Origin: Basidiobolus meristosporus CBS 931.73
Lineage: Eukaryota > Basidiobolomycota > Basidiobolomycetes > Basidiobolales > Basidiobolaceae
Assembly: GCA_002104905.1 (NCBI GenBank)
Contig: MCFE01000131.1
Coordinates: forward strand, 94,670 to 158,669
Reading direction: 5' to 3'
Length of the DNA: 64,000 nucleotides
This document shows, piece after piece, positions 10,321-21,285 of the stretch (positions are counted from its first letter, which is position 1; every line of letters begins with the position of its first letter). Made by a program: the position numbers and the translations under genes. The notes below the pieces were generated by a model. The model was not told the DNA's origin. It saw nothing but the letters and a program-made list of their open reading frames with translations, and ran no database searches.

Positions 10321-12760
10321 TTATTCCAGCATGCTGTCGCCCTCTTCGTAAGGAGTCTCTTGTTTGGCTTCCTGCTCCTCACGCTCCTTCTGTCTTGCCA
10401 ACTCGAGCTGGTTGGGCCCTTGGTCTCTCTCGCATACTTTGTATCCATCAAGCTTGTATCTGACTAGGGTAGGAGCTCTTAATTTAAGAGTGATCTTGCC
10501 AGTGGTAGCGTTGACGGCGAAGATTTGGGCCATGGGAAGCATAGTGAAGAATCTGGAGGCGCTACGGAACCAGAAGTGGATCAGATTCTTGTATCTGTCC
10601 GAATCGCCATGGTGATTTGTGTACTTGGGATAACCCAATTGCTCGTATAAAGTATTTACATTCAGGTCGGCCCCTTCCTTCAGCTGGTCAAAAACCATGG
10701 TGGCAAATGCGCGAATGTGTTGAGCATCGTATACGTTTCTGGGAAGGCCGGATGGATTTGGATAAACCACATGTGGCTTCTTGGGCCCCTCTTTGTGTTC
10801 GAGGAGGATGGCTTTGGCTTCTTCAAAAGTATCCACTTGGGTCAAGACCTCATCTCCAACCACCTTGAACACCCGGTTCATAGGCTCAGAGTTCAAGGTC
10901 TTGCACACGCCTCCGAATTCACGCTTGAACAACCCAGCAATGTGTTTCTCCTTTCCTTCTTCGTTAAGGTACTTCTGGGCGGGGGGAGGGAGGTGCTCCA
11001 AGATTTGGCTCTTGAGAACGGAGCCCTGTTCCTTTACGACTGAATACAGTGTAAGCAGACGCTCGATCAAAGCGTTGCGAGCATACTCCTTAGAGGAAGG
11101 ATCCACGGAGGTATCCAGGGAGCTTTCCATATGTTCGGGCTCGCCCATCAGGCAGATCTTCATATCTCCCTTGGGCTCAACATCCTTGGCCTTGATGGCG
11201 GCTTCCTTAGACTTGAAAGAAAGATACGCCACGCCGGACGACTTTTTCAAGGTAGAGCTCATAACCTTCATCTCAGAAATGTCATTCGCGAAATCGGCAA
11301 AGAGTTCACGAATGAGCTTGTTGATTTCTGATTTGGGTACGTGCATTGGCATATCCGACAAGAAAATGGTGTTTGCAATGTAAGTGTTGCGCGAGATCTT
11401 CTTGAAGGTTTCGGCCAGCTCTTCTGGTGCCTTACGCTTGCGGTTGTTGGCAGTGGGTGCGTGCAACGCAAGAGACTCTTGAGCGGCAGAGGGTGGTTCG
11501 ACGTTGGACTCGGTGATCTCCTGCTTCTCTTCTGAGATTTCTTCTGGCTGATCCATCTCCTTGACATCAGTCATGACCTCATCGACAGTTTGCACCTCTG
11601 CCTGAGCTTTGGGGAGAATGTTTTTCACTCCCTCAATAAACGGAGTTCTTCTGTCTTTTTTAGCAGTGGACTTAGGTTGACGCCTGGGTGTTCCTTTTTT
11701 GGGGGTCGTGATGTTTACCAAAGCCTCGGTGATGATCATGTTTTTGGCTTTGATTGGAGACGATTTTGATGCCCAGGGAAGCTCATTGAAATCGGTATCA
11801 GGCGAGGCCTCGATATCAGTCTTCTGTGTGGTGGTGACTTCGACTTCCTCTTTATCGGCTTGGGTCAAAACTTCGTTTTCCTCCTGCTCGTAGTTACGGA
11901 TTCCTGCCAAGGGAGTGACCATAGGTTGAACATCGGTCGAGGATCTGCGTGTAACTAAGGGGGTTCTCTTGGCACGAGCACCTGAGTCGAGAGTAGAAAG
12001 GCGGGTTCTGGTTGCGGGCTGGCTGGGGGTTTCCTTGGCAGGAGCTCTAGCAGGCTTAGCAGCAGACTTGATTTCAGGGATGTCATTACTGAGTCTTCTG
12101 GCTCCCGCTTGGGGTGTAGATACTGGTGGAGCAGCCCCAGTAGCAGTTCTCTTGGCTAGCAAAGATGTTCTTCTAAGAGTAGTAGTAGTAGCCGTGGTGC
12201 GAGTCAGGAGAGCTTTGGGTTCTTGTGAACCAGCAGAAGCTCTGGTAGTACGGGTGAGAGGCTTTATTTCGGATGTGGTAGTGGCTCGGGTCGAAATAGA
12301 TGTTCTTCTCTGCAGAGGCTGAAGTGTTGTTGCTGTAATGGTCTTTGTTTCACCAGTAGCTGATGTGGCAGTGGCAGCAGCAGTTCTACGGGTGGCTAGA
12401 GAGGTCCTTCTAAGAGGGCCTTGAGCCCCAATTGAGGATACTCTACTTCTAGTGGCATCTTTGGCAGCATCGAGAGGAGCGGCTGGAGCCCTGCTCCGAG
12501 CCAACGACTCCCGAGGAGTCTCGGTAGTTTTACCATCCGCAGCAATGGTTCTACTACGTAGAACTCTGGTACCAGGCGTGGCTGCGGGTTTAGCAGCTGT
12601 GCTTCTGGATCCAACTGGTGTGGAGTATCTAGAAGGAACTTCGATTGGTGCTCCTCTTCTGGGAACACTTGAAAAGCTATTGTCTACGAAAGAAGCAATC
12701 AGCCTCAGGCTGGCCAACGCAGGAACGAATGCACAACTTACCTTGGTTAGAATCGGACAT
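10321..12760 (-). CDS. RRM-like protein with Arg/Ser/Thr-rich repeat N-terminus, 2 exons, function unknown
   Basis: A short first exon (12742-12760, MSDSNQ) is followed by a 58-bp intron (GTAAGT...CGTAG, 12684-12741) and one long exon 12683-10321; the product is 793 residues. I prefer this start because it uses a perfect donor and removes an uncharacteristic hydrophobic leader that an unspliced reading would add. Residues about 15-300 are low complexity (Thr, Ala, Ser, Arg) with a repeated RRTSL-x-x-RR motif, a basophilic kinase consensus (PKA or Aurora type). Residues about 300-430 are acidic and Lys-rich. A single RRM-like fold is suggested at about 443-515 (TIFLSDMP as RNP2-like, SGVAYLSFKSKEAA as RNP1-like). 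The C-terminal 250 residues are well-ordered in composition but unrecognised, ending in a charged Glu-rich tail. Chromatin or nuclear RNA binding is a guess only. Confidence 0.75.
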
Positions 12761-13793
12761 GATGTCAAGCGTAATGTAATAGAGGTACCTGGAAAATAAA
12801 ATAGAGGAGTACTTTTCAAGACAAACTTGTGGCGAGAAAAAGTAATCTATCTGGGATTAGTGGACAAGCTATTGCTCCAACGCACAACAATCAATAGCTA
12901 GTAGCAGGTTCAGAAAAGAGCAAGGTAGGAACTTCAGCAGCGATGAATCACACTCTTATGAAAATAATTTGTACCATCGTGATGCCGCTAAACAATCGAA
13001 GTAAATATTTGGCCCACCAAAAACAGAACTTTTCATTGGCTACATGGACCATAACTGTTCATTCTATTGGAGGATCGCTCAGTGAGCTCATGGGACTGTT
13101 ATTTGCGAATTTCTTTCAGCACACCCATTTTTTTTCTCGATTGTTTTGCTTACTACAATGATTTTTTTCATTTGTGATCCGACATAAATCCCTCGATCCT
13201 AGTTTAAGTGGCATTTAACATATCACTTAAGTACTCGCCCAGCAGGTCCTGATTCCAGGCTGCGTTGACGAGAGCAGAAGACGGCTGCTGAGAGAATGGC
13301 CTCCAGTGGTTGCAAGCGAGGCGACTAAAGCTGCATGACGCCCCACTCGCCAACCATTTGTTTTGCTGTTAGCTGTAGCTGTCTGCAAACCGGTCTTCAC
13401 GCTTGACATCGCCATAAAAGTTGTGGATGTTGGGCTGGTTGTTCGTGATGCTCCTACATCTACTCTCCTCCCAATAAGTGAAAATTCATATTCGGCGAGG
13501 TCCAGTCGTACATTTGGAAGTTCTTTGGGGATGGCGTATTATATTCTAAGGATATATCGAGGGAGCTGAGCGTAACCTGTTAATTTAAACAGTTACTATG
13601 TGACGTAGAGCAGGATGTGTGCATTCCAGTTTAATCATGCAATAGACAAATCACGTGCTGGAAGGTGAATGCATATTCGGTCACATGGGAGTAGACTTGG
13701 TTTATTTTGATTAATTGAACCATTTCTTAGGAAATCATATTTGCCAGACCCAGGTTTGATGAATAGATCTCAGCCATGATATTCTATATCAAT
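12761..13793. other. intergenic, nothing recognised
   Basis: Upstream flank of the minus-strand RRM-like gene, then AT-rich sequence up to the peptidase pseudogene. Short open frames show no family features. Confidence 0.4.
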
Positions 13794-14120
13794 GAGAGTG
13801 ACAAGCTGTCCGCTAACCCTTATATCCACACTGCCAGCGATATTATTGGCATTGCCGACTAAAATCAAAGTGGAAGGCTGATGGATAGCCAGCACGGCTC
13901 CACGAGGCGTGGCCTGAGCAGCCGTAGCCGCATCTGAGCTCCCCAACTCTGAGGGTAGAGTAGCTGGCGATGATCTTTTTGAGGAACGCGGTCAGGCTGG
14001 GGTCTACATTGTCGGTCACCACACCAATCACGCCACGCTTGTCATTGAACCCAGCCATGTCAGATTGCAGCATGCCAATCACCTTGGTTCCGGCTTTCTT
14101 GTACTGCTGGGCGATATCAT
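13794..14120 (-). pseudogene. M28 aminopeptidase fragment with a 66-bp internal inversion
   Basis: Minus-strand sequence from about 14120 to 13862 matches the intact aminopeptidase at 15206-16300 from DIAQQYKKAG through the metal-ligand Asp block, GELRCGYGC and SAFHF. The next 66 bp of the gene (ESDKLSANPYIHTA...) are present at 13794-13859 but on the plus strand, so this piece is inverted in place. Everything N-terminal to DIAQQ and the last about 25 residues are missing. The Asp after GYGCS in the intact gene is Gly here. It is clearly non-functional, and the intact paralogue lies 1.1 kb downstream on the other strand. Confidence 0.9.
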
Positions 14121-15205
14121 CGGACTCAAGGGATCGCTTCAGCCGTTATTCCGGTAGAGGCTCGTCGCCTTGGTACGAAAGTTTCATGCACAATGCTGTG
14201 GGCTGATTGTAGGATAATCGCCGTAGGGCTATTCCTCGGGTTTATATCTCCTGGAAGGTCACACTGCACATAGCCCTCTCTGACTCATGCAAGGTATTCT
14301 CATCACGCCTAAAGCGAATTAAGCGTTTCTGTTGATTACACAGATTCCCACCAGCATCAATATTTGGGTGATGATCTTCCGGTGAGCAAAAATGGAAGAA
14401 GCGAGTGATCTCTCTCCATGCATTACGTTTCCAGGAATTGTAGCGTTCCAATATCTCCCGCGAATATCAAATGTGCCCTTGCCCTAAGTTGACTCAATCA
14501 CATCATTATCATGGGAGATTCTCGTATCGACAGAGGAGGCCGTCGGTTGATGTCCTATCACAAGGGTGATCCAGGAAGCCAGCAAATCGAATGGAGCACC
14601 ACGCTCAAGGTAATGCAATTTGCTAAGAAACGCCGATGTTTACCTTGTGCCATACCTGTTAAAGGGAGTTTTCTGCTACTTCCAGTCATCTGAGGCCTGT
14701 GAACTTTGCATTTCCAGTAGGGCAGCAACGACCTATGGCTTTTCCTGGTATGCGAATATTTAAGGTTAATTACTGGAATGCCCACAGCCAGATTCGAGGA
14801 TTGATTCACTTATTGGCATGTGTCTCAAGGAGTCAGACTTGGGTTTACTTGCTTTATCAACTATCTGGACTCTTTATTGCACCATCTGTATGCTGGGAGC
14901 ATTACCTGTTTAGTACGCAAATTTGATTAGGTATTCTCACCATCGTGTAGTATCATCAGAAGAGGTCATAGCAGGTATACATTAGGCAGTCCGTATGGCG
15001 ATCGTCCGCCATAAATGGGCATCGAATTCGGGTACAAAACTTCAATGGGAATTCAGAGCAGGTATTGAATTCCCTAATAATAGCGTTAATCTGAATTGCA
15101 TTCCAATTGTTTGGATTCCTTAGCAAATCGCGGCAAGTCATGAAATATAAATTGGAAGAAGGTCATGTCCAAACCACATCAAGGCATTCACCCAACGGCT
15201 TCAAC
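14121..15205. other. intergenic, upstream of the aminopeptidase
   Basis: No gene recognised. A TATA-like AAATATAAATT (about 15141-15151) lies about 60 bp before the chosen start of the aminopeptidase. Confidence 0.4.
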
Positions 15206-16300
15206 ATGGTCAAATTCGGACTTCTTCTTTCTCTGCTCTCCCTTGGATTCAGCACCGAAGTGCTCTCCTTGCCAACCAAGGACCTTCGTCTTGTCAAATA
15301 CTCCAAGGAAGCCGAGGCCAAGTGGGTGTCTGAGACTGACATCGAACAGCTGATCGTCTCTGGAGCCCGTCATTTCATTGACATCACCAATACTCAGGGT
15401 TTGGAAAGCTTACCCAAGCAGGAGGCTATCCCCATCCCCACTCAGCTCTCCGCCGCTCAGGATGTCAAGAAGTTCATCGATTCCCTCACTACATCCAACA
15501 TGCAGACATGGCTGAGCAAATTTGTCACCTTCAACAATCGGTACTACAGATCTCAAACCGGCGCCGACTCTTCCAACTGGCTGTTCCAGCAGGTGCAGGC
15601 TATCGCTTCCTCAAACCCAGCTGTGAAAATCAGCGTTCGCCAGGTAAGCCATTCCTGGGTCCAGAAATCGGTAGTTGCCCGGATCGAAGGGGCTTCTGGA
15701 AACAACGAAACTGTCATCCTGGGAGCGCACCAGGATTCCATTAACCAGCAGAGCCCTAGTACTGGGAGAGCTCCAGGTGCTGATGATGACGGCAGCGGCA
15801 CAGTGACCATCCTAGAAGCATTCCGTAGCTTTGTTCAAGGGGGTCTCCAGCCAAAGCGCCCAATCGAGTTCCACTGGTACGCTGCCGAGGAAGGTGGCCT
15901 GCTTGGCTCGGGTGATATTGCCCAGCAGTACAAGAAAGCCGGAACCAAGGTGATTGGCATGCTGCAATCTGACATGACTGGGTTCAACGACAAGCGTGGC
16001 GTGATTGGTGTGGTGACCGACAATGTAGACCCCAGCCTGACCGCGTTCCTCAAAAAGATCATCGCCAGCTACTCTACCCTCAGAGTTGGGGAGCTCAGAT
16101 GCGGCTACGGCTGCTCAGACCACGCCTCGTGGAGCCGTGCTGGCTATCCATCAGCCTTCCACTTTGAGAGTGACAAGCTGTCCGCAAACCCTTATATCCA
16201 CACCGCCAGAGATACCATTGATACTGTTGACTACAACCATATGCTGCAATTCGCACGTGTTGTTGTTGGATTTGCCTATGAGCTTAGTGAGTCAGCTTAA
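15206..16300 (+). CDS. secreted M28 family aminopeptidase (leucine aminopeptidase type)
   Basis: Intronless, 364 residues from the ATG at 15206. This start gives a clean signal peptide (MVKFGLLLSLLSLGF... about 18-24 residues); an in-frame ATG further upstream would bury it. Family M28E enzymes are two-zinc exopeptidases that remove N-terminal residues from peptides, secreted with an N-terminal propeptide (here up to about residue 90). Metal ligands are visible: His175 and Asp177 (GAHQDS), the Asp193-195 run (GADDDGSG), Glu228/Glu229 (AAEEGGLLGS), Asp256 (LQSDMTGF) and His332 (IHTARDT). The CGYGC pair is the family disulfide. Length and motif spacing are normal and the gene looks functional. 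AATAAA at 16370-16375 follows the stop. Likely role: extracellular protein digestion. A broken paralogue sits upstream. Confidence 0.95.
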   Translation: MVKFGLLLSLLSLGFSTEVLSLPTKDLRLVKYSKEAEAKWVSETDIEQLIVSGARHFIDITNTQGLESLPKQEAIPIPTQLSAAQDVKKFIDSLTTSNMQTWLSKFVTFNNRYYRSQTGADSSNWLFQQVQAIASSNPAVKISVRQVSHSWVQKSVVARIEGASGNNETVILGAHQDSINQQSPSTGRAPGADDDGSGTVTILEAFRSFVQGGLQPKRPIEFHWYAAEEGGLLGSGDIAQQYKKAGTKVIGMLQSDMTGFNDKRGVIGVVTDNVDPSLTAFLKKIIASYSTLRVGELRCGYGCSDHASWSRAGYPSAFHFESDKLSANPYIHTARDTIDTVDYNHMLQFARVVVGFAYELSESA

Positions 16301-17697
16301 CCTGACGTCGCGTCCTTTGAGGACCAATCCCGAGGTTGTTTATTGCTTTATGCAAAGAGTTTGAAGTACAATAAATGTACACATTTATTTAAGTGAACTG
16401 GGTATTTTTATGGACACCTCACAGCAGGGGGTTCGATTGGTCATGGACAGTAGGCTGGCATTCGCAACGCGAACTCGATGCTCGAAACCAGAGGTCCACG
16501 GGGATTCAGGTGGCCAGGCGTAGCCAGCAAGGTTGCAGATAGAGCGAGTAATAAGCGATCTCGACCATTCTTGCTAATTGCCGGACAACACCTGTTTGTA
16601 GCTCAAAGATGGACAAGATGCGCTCGCCTGTCCGCGTTTCACAGGATAACATGGTAAGTTGGGATCACATTGGGAAAGGCCAAGTACCACCGCTTCTACC
16701 CAGGCGAAAATCAGAAGGATCTACTGTGGCCAAGCAATATGCCTAATTCGAGCGAAGATGCTCGGTTATATGAATACAAACACTGGTTTGGGATGGTGAT
16801 TTGCTTTTTAGAGAGTTATTTGATGATCAAGTAGTATACAAAGGTTAAACTCCAACATTCCCGAAAAGTCAATTCCATGGGTTCGACCTCAGCAGCAAAG
16901 CTATCGCGCGAATTATCGGAATCTCGATGATATATAGCGTAATAATGGCATAAACTCTATCCAGCATCCACTTGCTTCGGGTGACGGCATCGGTTTAGAC
17001 ACCGGGTTTAAGAGCCTCCGCGTCATCCGGTCATCTACCCCATGCCTAATGCCTAAACAACCATAACCCCAAAGGTGACCCTTGCAACGCCGCGACCAGC
17101 ATAGCGTTCAATCGTTCGCACGGTGTCCGCAAGTCCCAACGAGAGATCTTCTGCCAAGTCCGACGATATGCACACGTACCCCACTGCTGTTAGGTTAGTC
17201 CATCCACCACGATCGGCGTTTGGATCACCCGGCGAAGGCCATCATAGGTTTGCCCGCGATATTCCGTATTCTGGGAATCTCCTGATGGACATCTACCTTG
17301 TCATTTATTGAGGCTTTCTGCAATCTAACCCAATTAATACATCTTGTCATCTGGCGAGTTTTCCAACATTTGGGAACTGGGCAAAATGCAGCCCCGGCTC
17401 AGAATAGCAAATCAAGAAGTGTGTCATCCGTTCTTGGCACCCGGCAATTACATTCGCCGTGGTTACTACTTAACAAGCGTTAGCGAGCAGCATCAATCAG
17501 GAAGGCAAGGAAGATTGATCTTCGCCAGAGTTTATTGAGGGGTATTCTATTTTATATACAATGTTCTGGGGGCTGCGGAGGAGCGTAGAACGTCTATAGG
17601 CGTATGTTGGTCTGGATACAATAGTCAAGGAAATAAAACCTCGAGGACTTGCATACCGAAATATGCAGCCTTGCTTCGGGCTATTATGCCTGTCAGT
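16301..17697. other. intergenic, nothing recognised
   Basis: Holds the aminopeptidase polyadenylation signal (16370-16375). The rest, to 17697, shows only short overlapping open frames without family features. Confidence 0.4.
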
Positions 17698-18081
17698 TCA
17701 ATTCACGTTCTGGTAAACTGGCGGGGGTGGTTCGAGTGGGGTTTCCGCGATTGTTCTATAGGCAACTGGAGTGTAGTCAGAAGCGAATCCGTTTGGCAAA
17801 CTTCTCATGGAAGCGGGTGTAATGTTGGTTGGTTCGTTGAATCCAGGGTTGGGTGTGTATGGAGGAAGAGTTTCGGTTACTCCAGCAGGATCGTCCTCTG
17901 GGATCCTCACCACTCCACATTCTATTTGGTTCCGACGTAGATGCACTTCACTTGCTTGGTGTCTTCTTCGATGACGCCTCGAATAGGTGATTAATATTGT
18001 CACAAAGCAGATCAGCGACACACCAACTGCAATGACGAAACCGACAACGTATTGCGGCCTCAGGCCAATTCCAATATCCAT
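17698..18081 (-). CDS. small single-pass membrane protein with PY motifs (possible Rsp5/Nedd4 adaptor)
   Basis: 127 residues. A single hydrophobic segment (about 10-33, YVVGFVIAVGVSLICFVTIL) is followed by a strongly basic stop-transfer stretch (YSRRHRRRH, 33-41), so the long C-terminal part should be cytosolic. The tail carries LPPY at 72-75 and PPVY at 120-123, the L/P-P-x-Y signature bound by WW domains of Rsp5/Nedd4 ubiquitin ligases. Fungal proteins with this plan (Rcr1/Rcr2, Ssh4-like) bring the ligase to membrane cargo. Family assignment is inference from architecture only; no sequence identity to a named adaptor is claimed. The start Met is the first in frame and is close to the membrane segment. 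An unseen upstream exon is possible. Confidence 0.6.
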   Translation of the reverse strand: MDIGIGLRPQYVVGFVIAVGVSLICFVTILITYSRRHRRRHQASEVHLRRNQIECGVVRIPEDDPAGVTETLPPYTPNPGFNEPTNITPASMRSLPNGFASDYTPVAYRTIAETPLEPPPPVYQNVN

Positions 18082-19905
18082 GCCGACTGTATTTGCTCAG
18101 GGTTTGGGTGTATGAGGGGAATAATATGACTGCAAAGCGGTACAAGCACAGCCAAGGGGTATAACAGAACAAGGCTTTAAACTTGGGGGAGAGACTTTCC
18201 TCAGGCTACTTATACGTGCGATAGCCAATTCTTAATCGGGAATGCCCAAGCGATAATTGCTTTTTTAACCTCGACTGGTTTTCTGGAGTTCAGTTTATTC
18301 TCTTGAGCCACGCCGGAAAAACGTTGATTAGTCTGGGTTCGTAATGGTCCCACTTTGAAAATACTGGCTAGCCATCTGCAGAAATCCCTCAAATGCCATT
18401 TTTAGTTCCCAGCGGGAGCACCGGAGCCAATCCCTCCGCCCCTCTCCGTCCGAAGTCCACCACACCCGAAGCGGTCATTCTATCGAACCCCTGAAAATTG
18501 GTTTGGGACTGGATTGGTGGGATGGGGAATAGGTAGTTCCGTGGTATCTGATAGATTGCGTGTTCCGGGGCGAATGGCGACTGGCTATATGGTGCTGATA
18601 TTGCCATTGGCTTCCAGATAGAAAGAGTTCTCTGGGATTTCAGATTGGAAACTATTGTGGGAACACCAATCACCGGGTTGCTTATTACTTGACCCACTGG
18701 TCGTTTTTGGTTAGCGCCTTTCCGTGTAGATCTCCACAGCATCCCCGAGGTAAACTGGTGGCCTTTAGCGAAGCAGTGCTGCGCCATGGTTGTCGGTGGA
18801 TTTGTGGCTACATTCCACCCAGGTTTTCTCCCAACCATACACATGCGCTTTGTCCGGCCAACAAATACACTGCTCACCCACAGCTCGAGGGTGACTATTG
18901 TTCGTTGAGTGGATCTCTATGGATTGCCACTTCTCATAGCGAGTACGCTCGAGTTCCTCGCAGCACCGGCTGAAGGTAGCTCAGTCAATACTACCAGTGG
19001 TGGGGAGAGTCGCATTCACGCGTTTCTCAAAGACCCTATTTAAAATGGTTTGATAGAGGTGACTGCTTCTGATCGCAAGGCGCTCGATTGCCTGGGTAAT
19101 TTTTAATTCTAACGCTGCGGGTGGCTCTGTTTGCTGTTACCGACTTTATATAGCATCCGTCAAATACCATTTAGGTGGAACTCTGGCCTAGAAACAGGAG
19201 GCTGATGCCGAGGCTCCATCCATTCCTGTCAAGATAGACAAGCGATGTATCGGGTGCTCGGCATTCCCGCCAAGCTGACGAGTTACAGCATAGTTTCATT
19301 GATCGGCAATGATGGCATCACTGCTTACACGCGTTATGCCGACCGCCGCGCCTATACTGACGGTAACTGCGACATGTGGTTCCAACGGTGGATCGTTTGG
19401 CGAGCCTGGAAAGCCTGTGGTAATCAACCAGGTCGAAGCGTATCCACCATCTCACCAGGAAGGCTCATCAAACACTCGCACACGATATGGGCGTGCAGTA
19501 CTATGCGGCGACAGGCTGCAGACAGTTTCAAGATGATATAAGAGACGGGCTCAGAACAACAGATGGGCTGGAATCATCAAGTGCCATGTTCAATACTCCA
19601 CCTGTAGACTGCTGCCTTCAGGCTGAGTCACAGATCTAATTTTAGCAATGGATAAGCCGAGCATCTTCATCCCAATGAGAATTACATGAGCAAAATCGGC
19701 TTAGCATCCAAATCGAGCAACGTGCTTCTAGGAGACCTTAAGAAAATGATTTAAAAGTTTACTAGTACCACGCTCCATTAAAACCCACCACTTGGACTTG
19801 GGAGCTAGACATCAATCTTCCATTGTCCAAACCTCATCGAGCCTTGACCACTGCCTTTACCCTTTCTGTTCACTCCTGATCTCACACTCCACAATTGACT
19901 AAGCA
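18082..19905. other. intergenic, nothing convincing
   Basis: One minus-strand open frame of 162 codons (18389-18877) exists but has no recognisable domain, signal or repeat, and its composition is not gene-like. I do not call it. The last 100 bp before 19906 form the receptor 5' flank. Confidence 0.35.
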
Positions 19906-20976
19906 ATGTCTGCTCTAGATGTGGTCGAAGCAGTAGTACGATGGGCATCCTTTATGTCAGCTGCACTGGTCTTACTGATCATCTTTCTGCTCTCCCGATA
20001 CCGATCAAGTCTTGTTGATAGAGTTTCTGTTTACATCGTCGTAGCGTTTGCGATTCTGGACATGGTATCCATGATATTCGAAGAGGTATCAGACCATCAA
20101 ATGGCTACCCTGCTAGTTCCAGGCTGCTCGGTGATTAGAGGGATTGTGCAGGCTGCCAACCTACTGATTGCCACACTCACATTTTGCATGGCCCTAAACA
20201 TGTACGCAGTCATCGTCCGAGGGAAGCGGGGTTTTGGCCGAACAAAATGGTACTTCATCACCTCCATTTTCTTTAGCTTGTGCGTGGTTATTGTGCAAAC
20301 CATCTCAATAACCGCGAGTGGAAGCACCTGTGACGCACCAGTTCTACCTGAGAATCGAACCAGGTCGTTGATTCATCTCTATCTGGGAGAGTATGTTTGG
20401 ATTCTTCTGGCCATCGTCCTTTCGTCCCTGCTGATTAGCGTTGTCCGTATCCGCTTACCCAAAAAATCCGAAGAAGAACAACAACCATGGGCAATTGCAT
20501 CGAGCAGCATACGGCATAGAGCTCGCTCACCACCAATGGCTCAATCCAAGGTCGGCCAAACCTCTCCCCATTTCAACCGCAGCATTAGCGGCGGCAAATC
20601 TCCAAGACATACCGCTCGTTCTCCGTCCTTTATCATATCCACACAAGCAGCAATCAACGACGAGATCCGACGCACGGCACGTCGTGTTGTGGCCTATATA
20701 CTTGTGGTGGCAATCATTCAATTGCCCTCTATGATTGTTATCACATACCTTCTAACTGACCCAGCAGCGTCGATCACTCTGTTGGGTGTCGTGAAGGTAT
20801 TTAGCACCTTGGGCGGCATTCTTCATGGGTTGGTATTCTGCTTTGACCCGGCATTTGGGTTTATGCTGCCATTCCGTGATCGCCTATGCATGAGGGAGAC
20901 TGCTTGGCTCTACCTCGAAAATAGTGTTCGGTTTCAGGATGTAGACGAGCATGTCCATCAACTACAGATCATTTAG
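19906..20976 (+). CDS. seven-transmembrane G-protein-coupled receptor-like protein
   Basis: Intronless, 356 residues. Seven hydrophobic helices are visible at about 15-34, 40-60, 80-103, 114-135, 160-183, 264-286 and 292-318. The N-terminus is short. The third cytosolic loop is long (about 184-262), Ser/Pro/Arg-rich, with several RSP/HSP-type sites suited to phosphorylation. The C-terminal tail is about 38 residues. This plan resembles cAMP-receptor-like and Git3/Gpr1-type fungal receptors for nutrients or extracellular signals acting through G-alpha and cAMP. Cys in the third helix region (PGCSVIRG) and in the loop after helix 4 (STCDAP) may form the usual extracellular disulfide. Ligand and subfamily cannot be told from the sequence. 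The start is the first Met and gives no separate signal peptide, as expected. Confidence 0.82.
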   Translation: MSALDVVEAVVRWASFMSAALVLLIIFLLSRYRSSLVDRVSVYIVVAFAILDMVSMIFEEVSDHQMATLLVPGCSVIRGIVQAANLLIATLTFCMALNMYAVIVRGKRGFGRTKWYFITSIFFSLCVVIVQTISITASGSTCDAPVLPENRTRSLIHLYLGEYVWILLAIVLSSLLISVVRIRLPKKSEEEQQPWAIASSSIRHRARSPPMAQSKVGQTSPHFNRSISGGKSPRHTARSPSFIISTQAAINDEIRRTARRVVAYILVVAIIQLPSMIVITYLLTDPAASITLLGVVKVFSTLGGILHGLVFCFDPAFGFMLPFRDRLCMRETAWLYLENSVRFQDVDEHVHQLQII

Positions 20977-21285
20977 ATCGATCCCACGCAAATATCGTCC
21001 AATCCTTAACCCTCCCCCTTCATCCCATATTCGATCATAACTCCTTACACTTCCCTTTCCTTTCGTCTACATGTATGTAAACCAACAATCGAACACCTGA
21101 GGGGCACCACCTATTTCACCCTTTTCCCACACATCAAGTATTCATTGAAATGCCCTGAATGCCAACTTTCAGGGGTCTTTTGTAAACCCAGCTTAATATA
21201 TACTGTAGGATTCGCATCCTCAGCACAACTTCTTGTTGCGTTGTCCAGAGAATTTATTCGGGAAAATGGCGAGTCTCCAAAATCG
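20977..21285. other. intergenic between convergent genes
   Basis: Short 3'-3' spacer between the receptor and the first GPI-type protein. Nothing recognised apart from T-rich stretches. Confidence 0.5.

Noticed and set aside
18389-18877. 162-codon minus-strand open frame
   Set aside because: No domain or signal and no supporting splice or promoter context; likely chance.
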